This document shows positions 1 to 8,451 of a stretch of 64,000 nucleotides of DNA, in pieces. Every line of letters starts with the position of its first letter. Positions within the stretch are counted from its first letter, which is position 1. The stretch is from the NCBI RefSeq assembly GCF_900142375.1, contig NZ_FRAR01000004.1:124001-188000 (forward strand), in the 5' to 3' direction. The stretch is from Desulforamulus aeronauticus DSM 10349. GTDB lineage: Bacteria > Bacillota > Desulfotomaculia > Desulfotomaculales > Desulfotomaculaceae. Both the position numbers and the translations under genes were made by a program. The notes beneath the pieces are model-generated. The model was given only the letters and a program-made list of their open reading frames with translations. It was not told the DNA's origin and ran no database searches.

Positions 1-970
1 CTCCTTCCAAAAATACGGTTTCCTCAATCTTGACCCCATCAGCCTCACGGTTTATTCTGATTTCTGGTTTTCTGGCCTGTCTTAAATTTACAGCAATGTT
101 GAAGTTGTCATACTTAGGGTCACGAATATTATACATGCTGGAAGTTAAATCTCCCTGTAGTAGTAACATGGTTCGGGTCTCACTCCCAGATAAAATGCCA
201 ACCATTTTATCATCATTAAATACCGCTGTGCCAATAAACTCGGCTTTATTGCCGCCTGTTCTAGGAACCACTCCGGCATAATAGGGTTCCTGCAAAGGAT
301 CTGTAGTCTCTCTCAGCAGTTTTTCTACTTGCTCATCCTCACCCGTTTTATGAATCCCAACTAAGCCGGCAATGGGTGAACTATGCAAGTTTTTTAGAGT
401 CTTTAAAATATCATTAACAGTAGTTACCGGAAAGTAACCTATGATTTTTGAAGTGTTTTCAATTAATTCAATTTGTTTGGCCGGAGAGGTTTCCAATACT
501 GGTTTATTATTCATTAAAAAATCCTTGGCTTTGCCCTTGCAGATGTAGAGAGAACTGTTACCCCGTGCTTCCCGAAAACGGGAGATGGCTGTAAGGTATT
601 TTTCAATACCATCTTTAGCTGTTTCTTCTCCGATAACAAAGAGCTTGGTATGCATATAGGCTAATTCTCGGCTGTTAAAACTGTTAAAAAGGCTCCCAGT
701 TTCCCAAGCACTAGGTGCTTTCACACTGACAGTCTCATAGGATGGAGCATCCTGTCCACCGCTACCACCTGTACTAGAGAAGGCTAGGGTATTGGCAATG
801 GTTATCGTTACTTCCTGTTGATTGTTATCAGCTTTATCAAATCCTATGGCCAAAACAAAGGCTAGCTGATCTGTTTCTCTAGCTCCCATGCAACCGATAC
901 TGGTAGATATCAAACAAAGTAAGCAAACTATTTTGATCCACAGCTTGACTTCTTTTGCTTTATCCCTCAT
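1..970 (-). CDS. Ger(x)C-family spore germination lipoprotein (3' end outside window)
   Basis: This is the lipoprotein (C) subunit of a germinant receptor in the inner membrane of the spore. The ATG at 970 follows a strong GGAGGG site. The protein begins MRDKAKEVKLWIKIVCLLCL and has a lipobox ending in Cys27 (STSIGC), so it should be lipidated and exported. After the signal come MGARETDQLAFVLAIGFD, then VSVKAPSAWE and SRELAYMHTKL blocks typical of the Ger(x)C N-terminal domain. About 323 codons are visible; the family is usually 370-400 residues, so the C-terminus is missing. It is last in a gerA-gerB-gerC operon, 39 bp after gerB. Confidence 0.9.
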   Translation of the reverse strand, partial: MRDKAKEVKLWIKIVCLLCLISTSIGCMGARETDQLAFVLAIGFDKADNNQQEVTITIANTLAFSSTGGSGGQDAPSYETVSVKAPSAWETGSLFNSFNSRELAYMHTKLFVIGEETAKDGIEKYLTAISRFREARGNSSLYICKGKAKDFLMNNKPVLETSPAKQIELIENTSKIIGYFPVTTVNDILKTLKNLHSSPIAGLVGIHKTGEDEQVEKLLRETTDPLQEPYYAGVVPRTGGNKAEFIGTAVFNDDKMVGILSGSETRTMLLLQGDLTSSMYNIRDPKYDNFNIAVNLRQARKPEIRINREADGVKIEETVFLEG

Positions 971-1009
971 GCAAACCCTCCATCTACTTTAGAGTTCAGA
1001 CCACTTCCC

Positions 1010-2164
1010 TTATTGGTTTCCTGCTTCTGAAGTATGCTTCTGTTTTCTCTCCCGTTTCCTAACTAGAGACACCACTAGGAGTAAAAATGGTAGTACAATG
1101 GTGGGGATCAGTCCCCAAACGGTAAAATAATTTAGATTCAGTGTTCCTATGGTTTCTACATCTGGTGGGATGATACTTATACTAAAACACAATAGGCTCA
1201 CTGCCCAAAGAAGGGGTCGATAATCTTGCAATCGAAAGGTTCGGGCTAAAATAACTGTTGAGGCATACAAGGTAATAGACAGTTTAAGAAAACCCACCAT
1301 GGCCCAGGTTAACAAGAAGACCGATTCTGCACGTTGAAAAAAGCGACCAAAACTAACCAAACGGCTAAGATTAAAGAAGGGAAGTACTTTTTCTGAAGCT
1401 AATTCCACCCCTAAGGCCAGAATCAGTAAGATAATTAAGGTTGTTCGAATGATTCCGCTAACAGAAATAGCCAGCAAACCAACCGAACGAAAGTTGTGCC
1501 AGTTGCCAAAGGAATGAAAAATTACGGCAGCTAAAAGACCTTCGCTTAAAATGATTAATTTATACTGACCTTCTGCTATTATTTTTAGAGGATTGACACT
1601 CCACAGCGGATATAAATTAGTAACATCAACATAACTTATTACCGCCATAAACAAAATAAAGATCCCGCCGAAGATAAAGGTGATGGATATTCGAGATACC
1701 CTAGCGATGGTCTCTAAACCATAATAACAGCTAATAATCGCTGCCAAAGTGAGGGTAACCATGATAACACTGATAGGAGTAGTGGGCAAGGCCGCAGTTA
1801 ATAAAGCCTCACCATACCTTCTGATGAGAATGGCCTCCTCTACAATAAAATACAAAGCAAATAACAAATTACACAGTATCCCCAGATAAGGACCCAGAAG
1901 TTGTTCGCTGGCTTCGATAATGGTGGTGTCCTGATGCCTCTTCATCAGAGAAATAATAATCCAGTACTCTAATAGCATGACTACCATCGTAAACAATGCC
2001 ATTAACCAAGCCATATTTTTTCCCAATTCAACGGCTACACTGGGTTCGACCAAATATATTGTGGCAAGATTGGAGATTAGAAGCAGAGAAACCCCTTCGG
2101 CAAAACCAAATTTTCCTTCTCTTATCAAGATTTTCTCTTCCTTTTGCTGGATTCTTTCACCCAA
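1010..2164 (-). CDS. GerB-family spore germination permease (GerAB type)
   Basis: This 384-residue protein is almost entirely hydrophobic with about ten membrane helices, fitting the endospore germination permease (GerAB/GerKB, APC superfamily-like) that is the germinant-sensing subunit of GerA-type receptors. The N-terminal stretch FGFAEGVSLLLISNLATIYL and the central YYGLETIARVSRI match the family pattern. Its start lies 40 bp inside the 3' end of gerA, which suggests translational coupling, and gerC follows. The germinant cannot be read from the sequence. The charged tail RKRERKQKHTSEAGNQ is cytoplasmic by the positive-inside rule. Confidence 0.92.
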   Translation of the reverse strand: MGERIQQKEEKILIREGKFGFAEGVSLLLISNLATIYLVEPSVAVELGKNMAWLMALFTMVVMLLEYWIIISLMKRHQDTTIIEASEQLLGPYLGILCNLLFALYFIVEEAILIRRYGEALLTAALPTTPISVIMVTLTLAAIISCYYGLETIARVSRISITFIFGGIFILFMAVISYVDVTNLYPLWSVNPLKIIAEGQYKLIILSEGLLAAVIFHSFGNWHNFRSVGLLAISVSGIIRTTLIILLILALGVELASEKVLPFFNLSRLVSFGRFFQRAESVFLLTWAMVGFLKLSITLYASTVILARTFRLQDYRPLLWAVSLLCFSISIIPPDVETIGTLNLNYFTVWGLIPTIVLPFLLLVVSLVRKRERKQKHTSEAGNQ

Positions 2165-4026
2165 CCTCTGGCGATATTAGGCTGAAATTGCTCTTGCTGA
2201 GTATTTAGATAATCAGGTCTCTTTTCCCAAGAAAAGACTGGTTTTCGCAGCACCACATCCCCGGTCGAATCAGTGGTTGGCGACATGGGTGCTAAGTAAG
2301 GTACCCCAAAGGATTTAAGAGAAGACAGCATATGCATTTGCACAAATAAACCAAAGATAATACCCACAAAGCCCAAGGCTGCACCTAAAAAGATATAGGC
2401 AAAACGGATGATACGCAGGGAAAATTGCAACGAGTAATAGGGTACCGCAAAGGAAGACAGACCGGTAACCGCCACGACAATGATCAGAATAGGACTGACA
2501 ATATTAGCCTCTACCGCTGCCTGTCCCAAAATCAGTGCCCCTACAATACCAATGGTATTTCCCACAGCCCCCGGTACACGGAGGCCAGCCTCTCGAATGA
2601 GTTCAAAGGATACTTCCATGATAATAACCTCTACTAAACTAGGAAAGGGTACCTTTTCCCTGGCTCCGGCTATCGCCAATAGCAGTTCCGTGGGAACCAT
2701 CTCTTTGTGAAATAAAACAATGGACAGATAAATACCCGGTGTTAGAAAGGAAATATAAAAAGCAACCGTTCTAATCAGCCGCAGGAATGTGCCATACAGC
2801 GGACGGAGAAAATAATCATCCATGGTATGCAGCTGGTCGAACATCGTGGTGGGAACCACCAGTGCATAAGGACTGCCGTCCAGGAGAATGGCAATTTTGC
2901 CCCGCAGGATATGAAAAGCAACCCGATCCGGCCTTTCCGTAGCCATCACCTGCGGAGCAATATTCCAAGGACGTTCCTCAAGATACTGCTCTAAAATGCC
3001 GCTGTCCACGATACCATCAACTTGGAGAGATTCAATTCTTCGCTTAACCTCTTTTAACAACTTCGGATTGACCACATCTCGCAAGTACATAATAGCCACA
3101 TCACGATGGGTTGTTTCCCCTACTTTAACCATCTCAGTAGTTAATTTGGCAGAACGTATTTGTTTCCGTATAAGTCCTGTATTAGTCCGCAAGGTTTCGT
3201 TAAAGGCTTCCTGGGGACCTCGGATAACCTGTTCATTAACCGGATAAAATATACCCCTGTGTTCCCAACCCTTGGTTTCCACCAGCAAGGCTTGATCGCA
3301 GCCCTCCACAAAAACGGCGGTGGAACCAAAATTCACACCAGCTACAATTTGCTCAAATTTATGGTGAACATTGACCTGGTTGCCGATTAATACCCGCCTT
3401 TCAATATGGTCTATGAGGTAACCATCCACTGTGGGCTGAAAATTGGAAAACAGCATTAAGGGCTGCAGTACATAAGTATTGATGGATGCCTTGTCACTCA
3501 TGCCTTCCATAAATATGGCAAAGGCCTTGACGGGTGGCACCACTGCAATGGTAAACTCCCGGATAATAAAGTCTTTGTTATTCGGGATGTCATAGATTTC
3601 TTCGATGCGCTTTTGGTTAACTTCTAAATAAGGACTGACCTGATCTGGATCTTGATCTTCCTGAGCCTGGTATATTTTTAGTGGTTTTCTCAGATCTGTT
3701 GTTGTGTTCTCATGTTTTTGACCAAAATTCCGATCTTCCTTGGCGGAGCTCGGCTCCTTCTTTTTTTCTTCCGTTTTGGTTTGTTTCTGCTTAGACCCCT
3801 CTCGACCCGTTACTCTTTCTGGTCGCTTTAATCGGGAACGATTTTTCGGCTGGGGCTTTGCTGCTTCCTCTTTAGCAGCGTTAGAATCTTCAGGTTGATC
3901 TGTTTCAACCTGTCTATCCTTTTTTAACATTGCTCTTTCTTTAGGCGTTTCTTTTAACACAAAACCTTCCCGATCACTGTTCGGTTTATAGGTTAAGGTT
4001 TGTTTCAGTTCTTTCCACCAATTCAT
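2125..4026 (-). CDS. GerA-family spore germination protein (GerAA type) with long charged N-terminus
   Basis: This is the A subunit of a nutrient germinant receptor, 633 residues. Residues 1 to about 135 are very rich in K, E, Q, R and S and look disordered (for example QKQTKTEEKKKEPSSAKED). From about 145 the conserved soluble domain begins (NKDFIIREFTIAVVPPVKAF), followed by VDGIVDSGILEQYLEERPW and LLDGSPYALVVPTTMFDQL. The C-terminal third has several membrane helices (FYISFLTPGIYLSIVLF; IGIVGALILGQAAV; YIFLGAALGFVGIIFGLF) and ends in a cytoplasmic tail. It is first in the gerA-gerB-gerC operon. Such operons are normally expressed from sigma-G promoters in the forespore; I did not find a convincing one in the 120 bp upstream. 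Confidence 0.93.
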   Translation of the reverse strand: MNWWKELKQTLTYKPNSDREGFVLKETPKERAMLKKDRQVETDQPEDSNAAKEEAAKPQPKNRSRLKRPERVTGREGSKQKQTKTEEKKKEPSSAKEDRNFGQKHENTTTDLRKPLKIYQAQEDQDPDQVSPYLEVNQKRIEEIYDIPNNKDFIIREFTIAVVPPVKAFAIFMEGMSDKASINTYVLQPLMLFSNFQPTVDGYLIDHIERRVLIGNQVNVHHKFEQIVAGVNFGSTAVFVEGCDQALLVETKGWEHRGIFYPVNEQVIRGPQEAFNETLRTNTGLIRKQIRSAKLTTEMVKVGETTHRDVAIMYLRDVVNPKLLKEVKRRIESLQVDGIVDSGILEQYLEERPWNIAPQVMATERPDRVAFHILRGKIAILLDGSPYALVVPTTMFDQLHTMDDYFLRPLYGTFLRLIRTVAFYISFLTPGIYLSIVLFHKEMVPTELLLAIAGAREKVPFPSLVEVIIMEVSFELIREAGLRVPGAVGNTIGIVGALILGQAAVEANIVSPILIIVVAVTGLSSFAVPYYSLQFSLRIIRFAYIFLGAALGFVGIIFGLFVQMHMLSSLKSFGVPYLAPMSPTTDSTGDVVLRKPVFSWEKRPDYLNTQQEQFQPNIARGWVKESSKRKRKS

Positions 4027-4108
4027 TCGTCATCACCATTGTTAGTTTTTCCATCTTTGGCAGTATTATGTGGAGTTTGATCTCCCAAATAATTCTCGAT
4101 ATAAACAT

Positions 4109-4140
4109 AAAAGCTGCACTTTGTCCTTAGTGCAGCTTTT
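4109..4140 (-). terminator. Rho-independent terminator after hypD
   Basis: A 12-bp perfect stem (AAAAGCTGCACT with AGTGCAGCTTTT) and an 8-nt loop lie 12 bp after the hypD stop. On the minus strand it is followed by TTTTATGTTT. It separates the hypD operon from gerA and could act in both directions. Confidence 0.85.
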
Positions 4141-4151
4141 ACTCTAATTTT

Positions 4152-6524
4152 TTAACAAAAGCTTTGTTCTGTTCTTTCGATAATTTCGTCTTGTAATTCT
4201 TTGCTTAGATTATGGAATAAATCACTGTAGCCGGCTACTCTGACGATCAAGCCTTTGTATTCTTCGGGCCGTTCCTGGGCAGCCAACAGAGTTTTACGAT
4301 CAATCACATTAAACTGAATATGGTGTCCATCCATGTTAAAATAGGTCCTTACCAAGGAAACCATGTTTTCCAATCCGTCATTCCCTGCCACTACAGAAGG
4401 ATTGAATTTTTGGTTCAAAAGAGTTCCGCCAGTACGCAAATGATCCATTTTAGCTGCGGATTTGATGACTGCAGTGGGTCCTTGGCGGTCTGAACCCTGT
4501 TCCGGAGAAATGCCCTCGGAGAGAGGTTTCCAGGCCAACCTGCCGTTGGGGGTAGCTCCGGTCACAGAACCAAAGTAGACATGGCAGGTGGTCGGCAGCA
4601 TATCAATACGATAGCTCCCACCCTTCCTATTCTTTCTACCGTTTACTGCATCATAGAAGGTATTAAAGGCAGCCAACATGATGGCGTCGGCAAAGTCATC
4701 ATCGTTCCCGTATTTAGGAGTTTTGTTCTGCACCAGATGGCGGATCTGTTCATAGCCGACGAAATTAGCCTCCAAGGCCTGCATAAGTTCCTGCAGGGTG
4801 AATTTTTTATGCTCAAATACATTATATTTGATGGCAGCCAGGCAATCGGTGAGGGTACCAATACCCACGCCCTGAATATAGGAGGTATTGTATCTGGCAC
4901 CCCCAGCGTTATAATCCATTCCTTTTTTGATACAATCACTGACGGTAATGGATAAAAAGGGACAAGGCATTTGACTGGCATAAATTTTTTCAATAATATG
5001 ATTACCCTTAATCTTGATATCTATAAAGTGATTTACTTGCTTTTCAAAGGCTGCAAATAGCTCCTGATAGCTTTGATAGTCAGTAGCATAGCCGGTGGTT
5101 AGCCCTAGCTGTTTACCGGAAACCTTATCGTAACCGTTATTTAAAGTGATTTCCAGTATTTTAGGAAGGTTAAAATAGCCGGTTAAAATATACGCTTCTT
5201 TACCAAAGGCACCGGTCTCCACACAACCACTGGCGCCGCCTTCTCTGGCGTCCGCAATGTCTTTACCAGCCCGTAAAAGTTCTTGGATAATAGCATCGGT
5301 GTTGTAAAAGGCCGGTTGACCCCAGCCCCTACGGGAAATCTCAGAAGCTCTTTTGATGAACTGATGAGGTGTCTTGCGGCTGATCTGGACATTGGAACTG
5401 GGCTGCAGCAGCTTCATTTCATCCATCACATCCAGTATTAAGTAGCTCACATCATTGACCCCATCGGAACCGTCCGACTTCACACCACCCGTGTTCAGAT
5501 TGGCAAAATCAGTATAGGTACCGCTTTCCTTGAGGGTAATCCCCACCTTGGGAGGCGCCGGTTGGTTGTTGAACTTCACCCATAAACATTCCAGCAGTTC
5601 TTTAGCCTGCTCCTCTGTCAGAGTCCCTTCTGCTAGGTCTTTTTGATAAAATGGATAGAGATGTTGGTCCAATCTGCCGGGGCTGAAGGCATCCCAGTTA
5701 TTTAGTTCGGTGGTAACTCCAATATGCACAAACCAATACATCTGGATGGCCTGGGCAAAGGTTTTAGGTTTGTGAGCCGGTACCACATCGCAATTGGCAG
5801 CGATACCCAGTAATTCTGCTTGACGCTTGGGATCTGCCTCCCTGGCTGCCATTTCCCGGGCATAGGCAGCATAACGCTCGCCAAAGGTAATGATGGCATC
5901 ACAGCATATTTTCATAGCTTCTAGCTGTGTTTTTTTCTCATAGGCTTGCTCATCTTCTAATAAATCAAGGGTATCAATAGCCTGTTGAATTTCTTGCTTA
6001 AAGTCAAGGAACCCTTTCTGATACATTTTGCCGTCAGCCACGGTATGGCCGGGAGACCGCTGTTCCATAAATTCTGTAAAAATACCACTTTCATAGCAGG
6101 CTTTCCACTCCGGAGTCATATGACGAAGAATTGTTTCCCGCAAGGAACGCTTCTGCCAGTAAGGAATAATCTTATCCTCTTGTATTTGCTTTGCCTCTGC
6201 ACTGACTTTAAAAGAAATTTTTTCCCTTTGATGCATAACCTCGAAATCCGCCAAGGTGTGACAGCATAGTTCCGGGAAGGTGGGAGCGGACTGGGGACCC
6301 TCTCCCTTTTCACCGACAATCAATTCCCCTTCGTTGATACAAAGGGTTTTATTTTCTAAAATATGTTTAAACGTTAACGCCCTTAATATCGGAATTTCTA
6401 CTGTACCAGCATACTTTTCATAGGCTTCGGTAACCAGTACCGCCCGCTCAATGGAAATAGCAGGGTCCACGGTCAGACTTTGTTTTCTTAATTGGCGAAT
6501 TCTTTCATTCATGCCCCGTTCCAT
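4152..6524 (-). CDS. hypD: Trans-4-hydroxy-L-proline dehydratase (glycyl radical enzyme)
   Basis: HypD removes water from trans-4-hydroxyproline by glycyl-radical chemistry, giving 1-pyrroline-5-carboxylate. The ATG at 6524 is chosen, with GGAGG 11 nt upstream; an upstream TTG at 6542 overlaps that ribosome site and is less likely. This gives 790 residues. The thiyl Cys in GASGCVETG is residue 434, the partner Glu is 436, and the radical Gly in RVAGYSDLF is 765, the numbers I recall for the characterised C. difficile enzyme. The N-terminus MERGMNERIRQLRKQS also aligns without gaps to that enzyme from memory. It is preceded by its activating enzyme. No proC follows, so a pyrroline-carboxylate reductase must be elsewhere. 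Related glycyl radical dehydratases are the alternative. Confidence 0.88.
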   Translation of the reverse strand: MERGMNERIRQLRKQSLTVDPAISIERAVLVTEAYEKYAGTVEIPILRALTFKHILENKTLCINEGELIVGEKGEGPQSAPTFPELCCHTLADFEVMHQREKISFKVSAEAKQIQEDKIIPYWQKRSLRETILRHMTPEWKACYESGIFTEFMEQRSPGHTVADGKMYQKGFLDFKQEIQQAIDTLDLLEDEQAYEKKTQLEAMKICCDAIITFGERYAAYAREMAAREADPKRQAELLGIAANCDVVPAHKPKTFAQAIQMYWFVHIGVTTELNNWDAFSPGRLDQHLYPFYQKDLAEGTLTEEQAKELLECLWVKFNNQPAPPKVGITLKESGTYTDFANLNTGGVKSDGSDGVNDVSYLILDVMDEMKLLQPSSNVQISRKTPHQFIKRASEISRRGWGQPAFYNTDAIIQELLRAGKDIADAREGGASGCVETGAFGKEAYILTGYFNLPKILEITLNNGYDKVSGKQLGLTTGYATDYQSYQELFAAFEKQVNHFIDIKIKGNHIIEKIYASQMPCPFLSITVSDCIKKGMDYNAGGARYNTSYIQGVGIGTLTDCLAAIKYNVFEHKKFTLQELMQALEANFVGYEQIRHLVQNKTPKYGNDDDFADAIMLAAFNTFYDAVNGRKNRKGGSYRIDMLPTTCHVYFGSVTGATPNGRLAWKPLSEGISPEQGSDRQGPTAVIKSAAKMDHLRTGGTLLNQKFNPSVVAGNDGLENMVSLVRTYFNMDGHHIQFNVIDRKTLLAAQERPEEYKGLIVRVAGYSDLFHNLSKELQDEIIERTEQSFC

Positions 6525-6531
6525 ATATACA

Positions 6532-7434
6532 TCAACCTCCAATTTTTACTTTAAATTGATGGGCTTCCAAGAGCCCTTTTATTTCTTTCATTTTCTCTTC
6601 GCTAGGCGCTGCCATTTGGTGGCCCGCGTAGGGCCTAGCCAATCTGTAATACTTCGATTGATGAATATCATGATACGGTAATAAGTTAACTAACGAAATA
6701 TTCATACCCTTCGTAAATTCAATCATCTGGTTTAGGTGGTCGTTGTCCGTATTAACTCCTTCTATCAGGGGGAGTCTCAGGTGAATAGTAGCCCCTTCTG
6801 TCGCCAACTTATGCAGATTTTCCAAAATCAAACGGTTATCAGCTCCGGTGTATTGTTCGTGTCGTACAGGGTCCATTAGCTTTAGGTCGTAAAGAAAAAT
6901 GTCTACATCTGGGAGGATGCGTGCAAAACTGCTAAAGGGAACGTAACCGCAGGTATCTACAGCCACGGCAATACCTTTTTTCTGGCAATTTTTCACCAAT
7001 TCTGCCACGAAATCAATTTGACAAAGAGCCTCACCACCGGAGAGAGTCACTCCGCCGCCGGATTGTTCATAAAAAGGTCTGTCTTTTTCTATTTCCACCA
7101 TTAACTCTTGCAGGGTATACTCATGCCCCGCCATTTGCCGGGCGTCTTGGATACAAGTATCAAGGCATTTTTCGCAAGCACTACACTTGCTGTAATTCTG
7201 TTTTAAAATACCCTCACGAATACTGATCGCACCTTTATCACATATCTGCTGGCAACATCCGCACAGAGTACATTTCCCGGGGTCATATAAGAGCTCCTGC
7301 TGGAAATTTTGGCTTTCCGGGTTATGGCACCAAGCGCAACGCAGGGGACACCCCTTAAAAAAAATCGTGGTGCGAATTCCCGGGCCATCATGCACACAAA
7401 ATTTTTGAATAGCAAAAATCATTGCTTTTTTCAT
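6532..7434 (-). CDS. Glycyl-radical enzyme activating enzyme (radical SAM)
   Basis: This 300-residue iron-sulfur protein makes the glycyl radical on the neighbouring dehydratase using S-adenosylmethionine. The radical-SAM CxxxCxxC motif is in GCPLRCAWCHNPES near residue 30. A two-cluster ferredoxin insert follows (CTLCGCCQQICDKG and CSACEKCLDTC), as in activases of PFL-like dehydratases but not of PflB itself. SGGEALCQIDFV fits the SAM-binding GGE motif. The stop lies 7 bp before the hypD start, so both are surely in one transcript with the upstream XRE-cupin regulator. Confidence 0.93.
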   Translation of the reverse strand: MKKAMIFAIQKFCVHDGPGIRTTIFFKGCPLRCAWCHNPESQNFQQELLYDPGKCTLCGCCQQICDKGAISIREGILKQNYSKCSACEKCLDTCIQDARQMAGHEYTLQELMVEIEKDRPFYEQSGGGVTLSGGEALCQIDFVAELVKNCQKKGIAVAVDTCGYVPFSSFARILPDVDIFLYDLKLMDPVRHEQYTGADNRLILENLHKLATEGATIHLRLPLIEGVNTDNDHLNQMIEFTKGMNISLVNLLPYHDIHQSKYYRLARPYAGHQMAAPSEEKMKEIKGLLEAHQFKVKIGG

Positions 7435-7452
7435 CTGCCACCTCTACTACTT

Positions 7453-8013
7453 TTACTTATTTTCATTCAGCAGATTGGGTGTGCTGACCACCAGTAAACG
7501 GGTCAGCTTATTGGTATAGTTGGCCCAGTTATGGGTTAACTGAGAACTATAATGGGCCGAATCCCCTGGGAAAAGTTCATATTGTTGGTTATTAATAAAT
7601 AGGGTTAACGTCCCCTCTAAAACATAGACAAATTCTTCCCCTTCGTGGGGATACTGAGTGATGTTTTCATCACTGTTAATGGGAAGCAATTCAATAATTC
7701 GTGGCATCATGGCCTTATCCTGTATGGCACTCCCAAGGTGGTATTGAATAAAGCGGTTCTCCACCCGAAAAACTTCTTTCTCATAATTTCTGACTATGTA
7801 ACTGCGATTACGCTGAGGTCTAATGAAATAGGACAGGTCCACCCCCAGTGCCCCGGCAATGGTAGCTAACGAATCTGTGGCAACACTGGTTAATCCTCTC
7901 TCCAATTGTGATAAAAAACCCGTGGACAGATTTGTTAACTTACTTAAATCCTTTAAAGTCATCTTTCGATTGTTTCTCAGCTCTTTTATTTTTTTGCCAA
8001 TGTCTTTATTCAA
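7453..8013 (-). CDS. XRE-family HTH regulator with C-terminal cupin domain
   Basis: This is a transcription regulator with an N-terminal XRE helix-turn-helix (KKIKELRNNRKMTLKDLSKL, then LSTGFLSQLERG) and a C-terminal cupin (PHEGEEFVYVLEGTLTLFIN, then LFPGDSAHYSSQLTHNWAN), which probably binds a small effector. I choose the TTG at 8013, preceded by AAGGAG at 11 nt. A longer frame opens with GTG at 8070 and has an ATG at 8040 without a spaced ribosome site. The product is then about 186 residues, usual for the family. It lies 18 bp before the activase gene and is likely the local regulator of the hypD operon. Confidence 0.85.
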   Translation of the reverse strand: MNKDIGKKIKELRNNRKMTLKDLSKLTNLSTGFLSQLERGLTSVATDSLATIAGALGVDLSYFIRPQRNRSYIVRNYEKEVFRVENRFIQYHLGSAIQDKAMMPRIIELLPINSDENITQYPHEGEEFVYVLEGTLTLFINNQQYELFPGDSAHYSSQLTHNWANYTNKLTRLLVVSTPNLLNENK

Positions 8014-8078
8014 ATATACAACAAACTCCTTTAAATACATCCTTGATCTATTAATATCACTATAGTACACCCATATTT

Positions 8079-8128
8079 AAAAATCCAGTGATATTTTTTA
8101 TAATTATGAAAAATTTAACTGGATTTTT
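8079..8128. promoter_or_regulatory. Inverted repeat upstream of the XRE-cupin gene, candidate operator
   Basis: An exact 11-bp inverted repeat, AAAAATCCAGT and ACTGGATTTTT, is separated by 28 very AT-rich bases and lies 65-115 bp before the regulator start. Its position suits an autoregulatory operator for the XRE-cupin protein; the link is inferred. Confidence 0.45.
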
Positions 8129-8178
8129 ATTGATAATGAAAATAATTTTATATTTATGAAGATGTTTTCATTAAACAA

Positions 8179-8214
8179 GGGAGTACCGCAAAAAGTAGTT
8201 TTGCGATACTCCCT
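8179..8214 (-). terminator. Hairpin terminator, probably for the gntR transcript
   Basis: GGGAGTACCGCAAAA pairs with TTTTGCGATACTCCC around a 5-nt loop, with one internal mismatch. The minus-strand flank is TTGTTTAATG. It is about 240 bp downstream of the gntR stop and before the xre-hypD operon. Confidence 0.6.
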
Positions 8215-8451
8215 TTACTTCTTAAAAAAGTGCACGCAGACAGCCTGGCAATTCCAATGCTACGCTCCCGCGACTTTCCTGGTTCCTTAATTCATCCCTT
8301 TGTTCAACGTATTTAGAACACAACTAATTGTCTAATACAAAACCACTATCTATTGGTGCTATCAGAAAAAATTATTTAAAGCACTTCTTACTTTACTACT
8401 ATCCTTTAAACTAATGGCTGCCCCCAAGTAATATTCAAGCAATTCTTTCTA
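8215..8451. other. Non-coding spacer after gntR
   Basis: No gene is supported here. Immediately after the gntR stop (TAA, then an in-frame TAG) the same frame stays open for 28 codons (KELLEYYLGAAISLKDSS and on) with no start or ribosome site, which could be a gene relic or chance. Near 8230-8275 there is a GC-richer patch containing, on the minus strand, GGAATTGCCAGGCT, a word almost repeated at 14631. Confidence 0.5.

Noticed and set aside
4581-4955. 124-residue plus-strand open frame inside hypD
   Set aside because: It is antisense to a well-conserved enzyme, has no ribosome site and resembles nothing.
6525-6542. HypD start at TTG 6542
   Set aside because: The codon overlaps the GGAGG ribosome site used by the ATG at 6524, and the shorter form aligns end to end with known HypD.
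8362-8448. Open frame of 28 codons in phase with gntR after its two stop codons
   Set aside because: No start codon with a ribosome site, and UTRA proteins normally end where gntR stops. Could be a relic or chance, so not called as a gene.
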